Below the pieces are notes generated by a model that was given only the letters and a program-made list of their open reading frames with translations, was not told the origin of the DNA and did not search any database. Made by a program: the position numbers and the translations under genes. 5,143 nucleotides of DNA from Brachyspira catarrhinii (lineage in GTDB: Bacteria; Spirochaetota; Brachyspiria; Brachyspirales; Brachyspiraceae): positions 1 through 5,143 of the forward strand of contig NZ_SJDU01000158.1 in assembly GCF_005518285.1 (NCBI RefSeq), given 5' to 3'. Positions 4,664 to 5,143 of this stretch are shown one piece after another. Numbering within the stretch: position 1 is the stretch's first letter; every line of letters starts with the position of its first letter.

Positions 4664-5143
4664 ATGAAGAAGGTTAACATGTTACGTTACGTTACGTTAC
4701 GTTACGTTAGCCATTCGTTTAAACTTTCTCGGATTTTCTATTGCAAAAATCTATTAAAAAACATTTTCGATTTGTTCGGAAAGTCCGTCATTGCGAATGC
4801 GCTAAAGGGGACATGTTGTCAAACGAAGCAATCTAAATTTAGTAAAATCGGTTTTTATAATTTAATTTCATTAACAAATAAATTTTTTCAAAAGTGGATT
4901 GCTTCAGGCAAAGCCTTCGCAATGACTGTGAAAAATAATTTTGCAATTCTAATAACAAGGGGTTTTAACCCCTTGCGTGCCTTTGCAATTGCACACAATG
5001 GGCTGAAGCCACATTGTTATTCAGGTTTTGCATCTAATTTTGAAATAATAAGTCGTAATGAAAATTATGCTTTCAATCATAATAAAAATTTTTGCCGTAA
5101 TGGAAATAATATTTTTCTTCGCAATGATTATGGCAAGGATTTT
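4664..5143 (+). CDS. Hypothetical, possibly phase-variable protein built across repeats; C terminus beyond the window
   Basis: An ATG at 4664 opens a frame without any stop to the window end, at least 160 codons. This is notable in such AT-rich DNA, where both other forward frames stop within about 50 nt of the repeat tract. The N terminus reads MKKVNMLRYVTLRYVSHSF. The repeating L-R-Y-V-T part is encoded by the GTTAC pentamer tract at 4681-4709. Residues about 40-58 (GKSVIANALKGTCCQTKQS) and 78-88 (WIASGKAFAMT) are encoded by palindromic repeats. Residues about 97-120 come from a compound palindrome. The tail is Asn-rich with R-N-(E/G/D) motifs at 5054, 5096 and 5120. I recognise no domain, signal peptide or membrane span. 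Three tandem promoters and a good ribosome binding site precede it. It could be a real variable gene, or a chance open frame through mobile repeat DNA; function is unknown. Confidence 0.5.
   Translation, partial: MKKVNMLRYVTLRYVSHSFKLSRIFYCKNLLKNIFDLFGKSVIANALKGTCCQTKQSKFSKIGFYNLISLTNKFFQKWIASGKAFAMTVKNNFAILITRGFNPLRAFAIAHNGLKPHCYSGFASNFEIISRNENYAFNHNKNFCRNGNNIFLRNDYGKDF
4681..4709 (+). repeat. Perfect pentanucleotide tract (GTTAC), 5.8 copies, inside the N-terminal codons
   Basis: Five full GTTAC units (4681-4705) plus GTTA (4706-4709) follow each other without a mismatch. On the plus strand the tract has no stop codon in any frame; on the minus strand it contains TAA. A change of one unit shifts the reading frame, a change of three restores it. 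Such tracts mutate by slipped-strand mispairing during replication. Confidence 0.9.
4787..4833. repeat. Palindromic interspersed repeat, inverted copy B inside the reading frame
   Basis: The element runs from GTCATTGCG to CGAAGCAATC. On the minus strand it reads GATTGCTTCG...CGCAATGAC, the same ends as copies A and C. The middle, including AAAGGGGACATG, is longer than and different from the other copies. It is translated in frame without a stop. Confidence 0.6.
4896..4926. repeat. Palindromic interspersed repeat, copy C inside the reading frame
   Basis: The element runs from GGATTGCTTC to CGCAATGAC in the same orientation as copy A. Terminal arms ATTGC and GCAAT flank an inner AGGC-AAA-GCCT hairpin. 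It is translated in frame as part of WIASGKAFAMT. Confidence 0.7.
4951..5021. repeat. Compound palindromic element with nested hairpins
   Basis: The outer arms AATAACAA (4951-4958) and TTGTTATT (5014-5021) are exact inverted repeats. Inside are a 9-bp hairpin CAAGGGGTT/AACCCCTTG (4956-4975), a palindrome TGCAATTGCA (4984-4993), and a hairpin ACAATGGGC-TGAA-GCC-A-CATTGT (4995-5017). It is GC-richer than its surroundings and looks like a second family of dispersed repeat. It is also read through in frame. Confidence 0.65.

Noticed and set aside
4681..4709. Telomere-like or replication-origin iteron tract
   Set aside because: The pentamer tract is short, internal, behind a ribosome binding site and within an open frame; no DnaA-box cluster or rep gene was seen.
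4403..4926. CRISPR array
   Set aside because: The repeats are few, in mixed orientation, irregularly spaced and variable inside; there are no uniform spacers and no cas genes.

Overview
The window looks like chromosomal DNA of a low-GC, anaerobic, fermentative bacterium. A Brachyspira-type spirochaete is my best guess. This is inference from very AT-rich intergenic DNA, strong Ile/Lys/Asn codon bias, a monomeric [FeFe] hydrogenase next to alanine dehydrogenase, and short palindromic repeats of the GGATTGCTTC...GCAATGAC kind. Nothing in the window fixes the taxon.

Layout, left to right. On the minus strand lies a small DUF1858 protein (35-337), followed at the window edge by the first codons of another minus-strand reading frame (1-32). 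A 202-bp spacer carries two back-to-back promoters. The rightward one serves a two-gene unit: a 65-residue HEAT-like protein (540-737) and a MinD/ParA-type deviant-Walker ATPase (740-1540). They are separated by only 2 nt, with an ATGA overlap if the alternative start is used. Convergent with these is alanine dehydrogenase on the minus strand (1562-2674), with a near-consensus promoter and a strong ribosome binding site. Divergent from it is a 491-residue group-B-like monomeric [FeFe] hydrogenase (2902-4377), complete in all H-cluster loops and with sixteen cysteines in an accessory iron-sulfur region. Alanine dehydrogenase and the hydrogenase both fit fermentative redox balance: one interconverts alanine and pyruvate with NAD(H), the other exchanges electrons with protons/H2.

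The right end (4378-5143) is the most unusual part. After a palindromic repeat that may end hydrogenase transcription come three successive TTGACA promoters (4454, 4524, 4592), about 70 bp apart and all pointing right. They are followed by a good ribosome binding site and an ATG at 4664. That ATG opens a frame with no stop through the window end (160 codons). Seventeen bases in, it contains a perfect 29-bp tract of the pentamer GTTAC. Because five is not a multiple of three, gain or loss of one unit would move translation into frames that stop at 4755 or 4720. This has the architecture of a phase-variable (contingency) gene. The rest of the frame is a mosaic of the same palindromic repeats found outside it, so the coding sequence appears assembled from repeat DNA. 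I recognise no domain in it, and whether it makes a functional protein is open.
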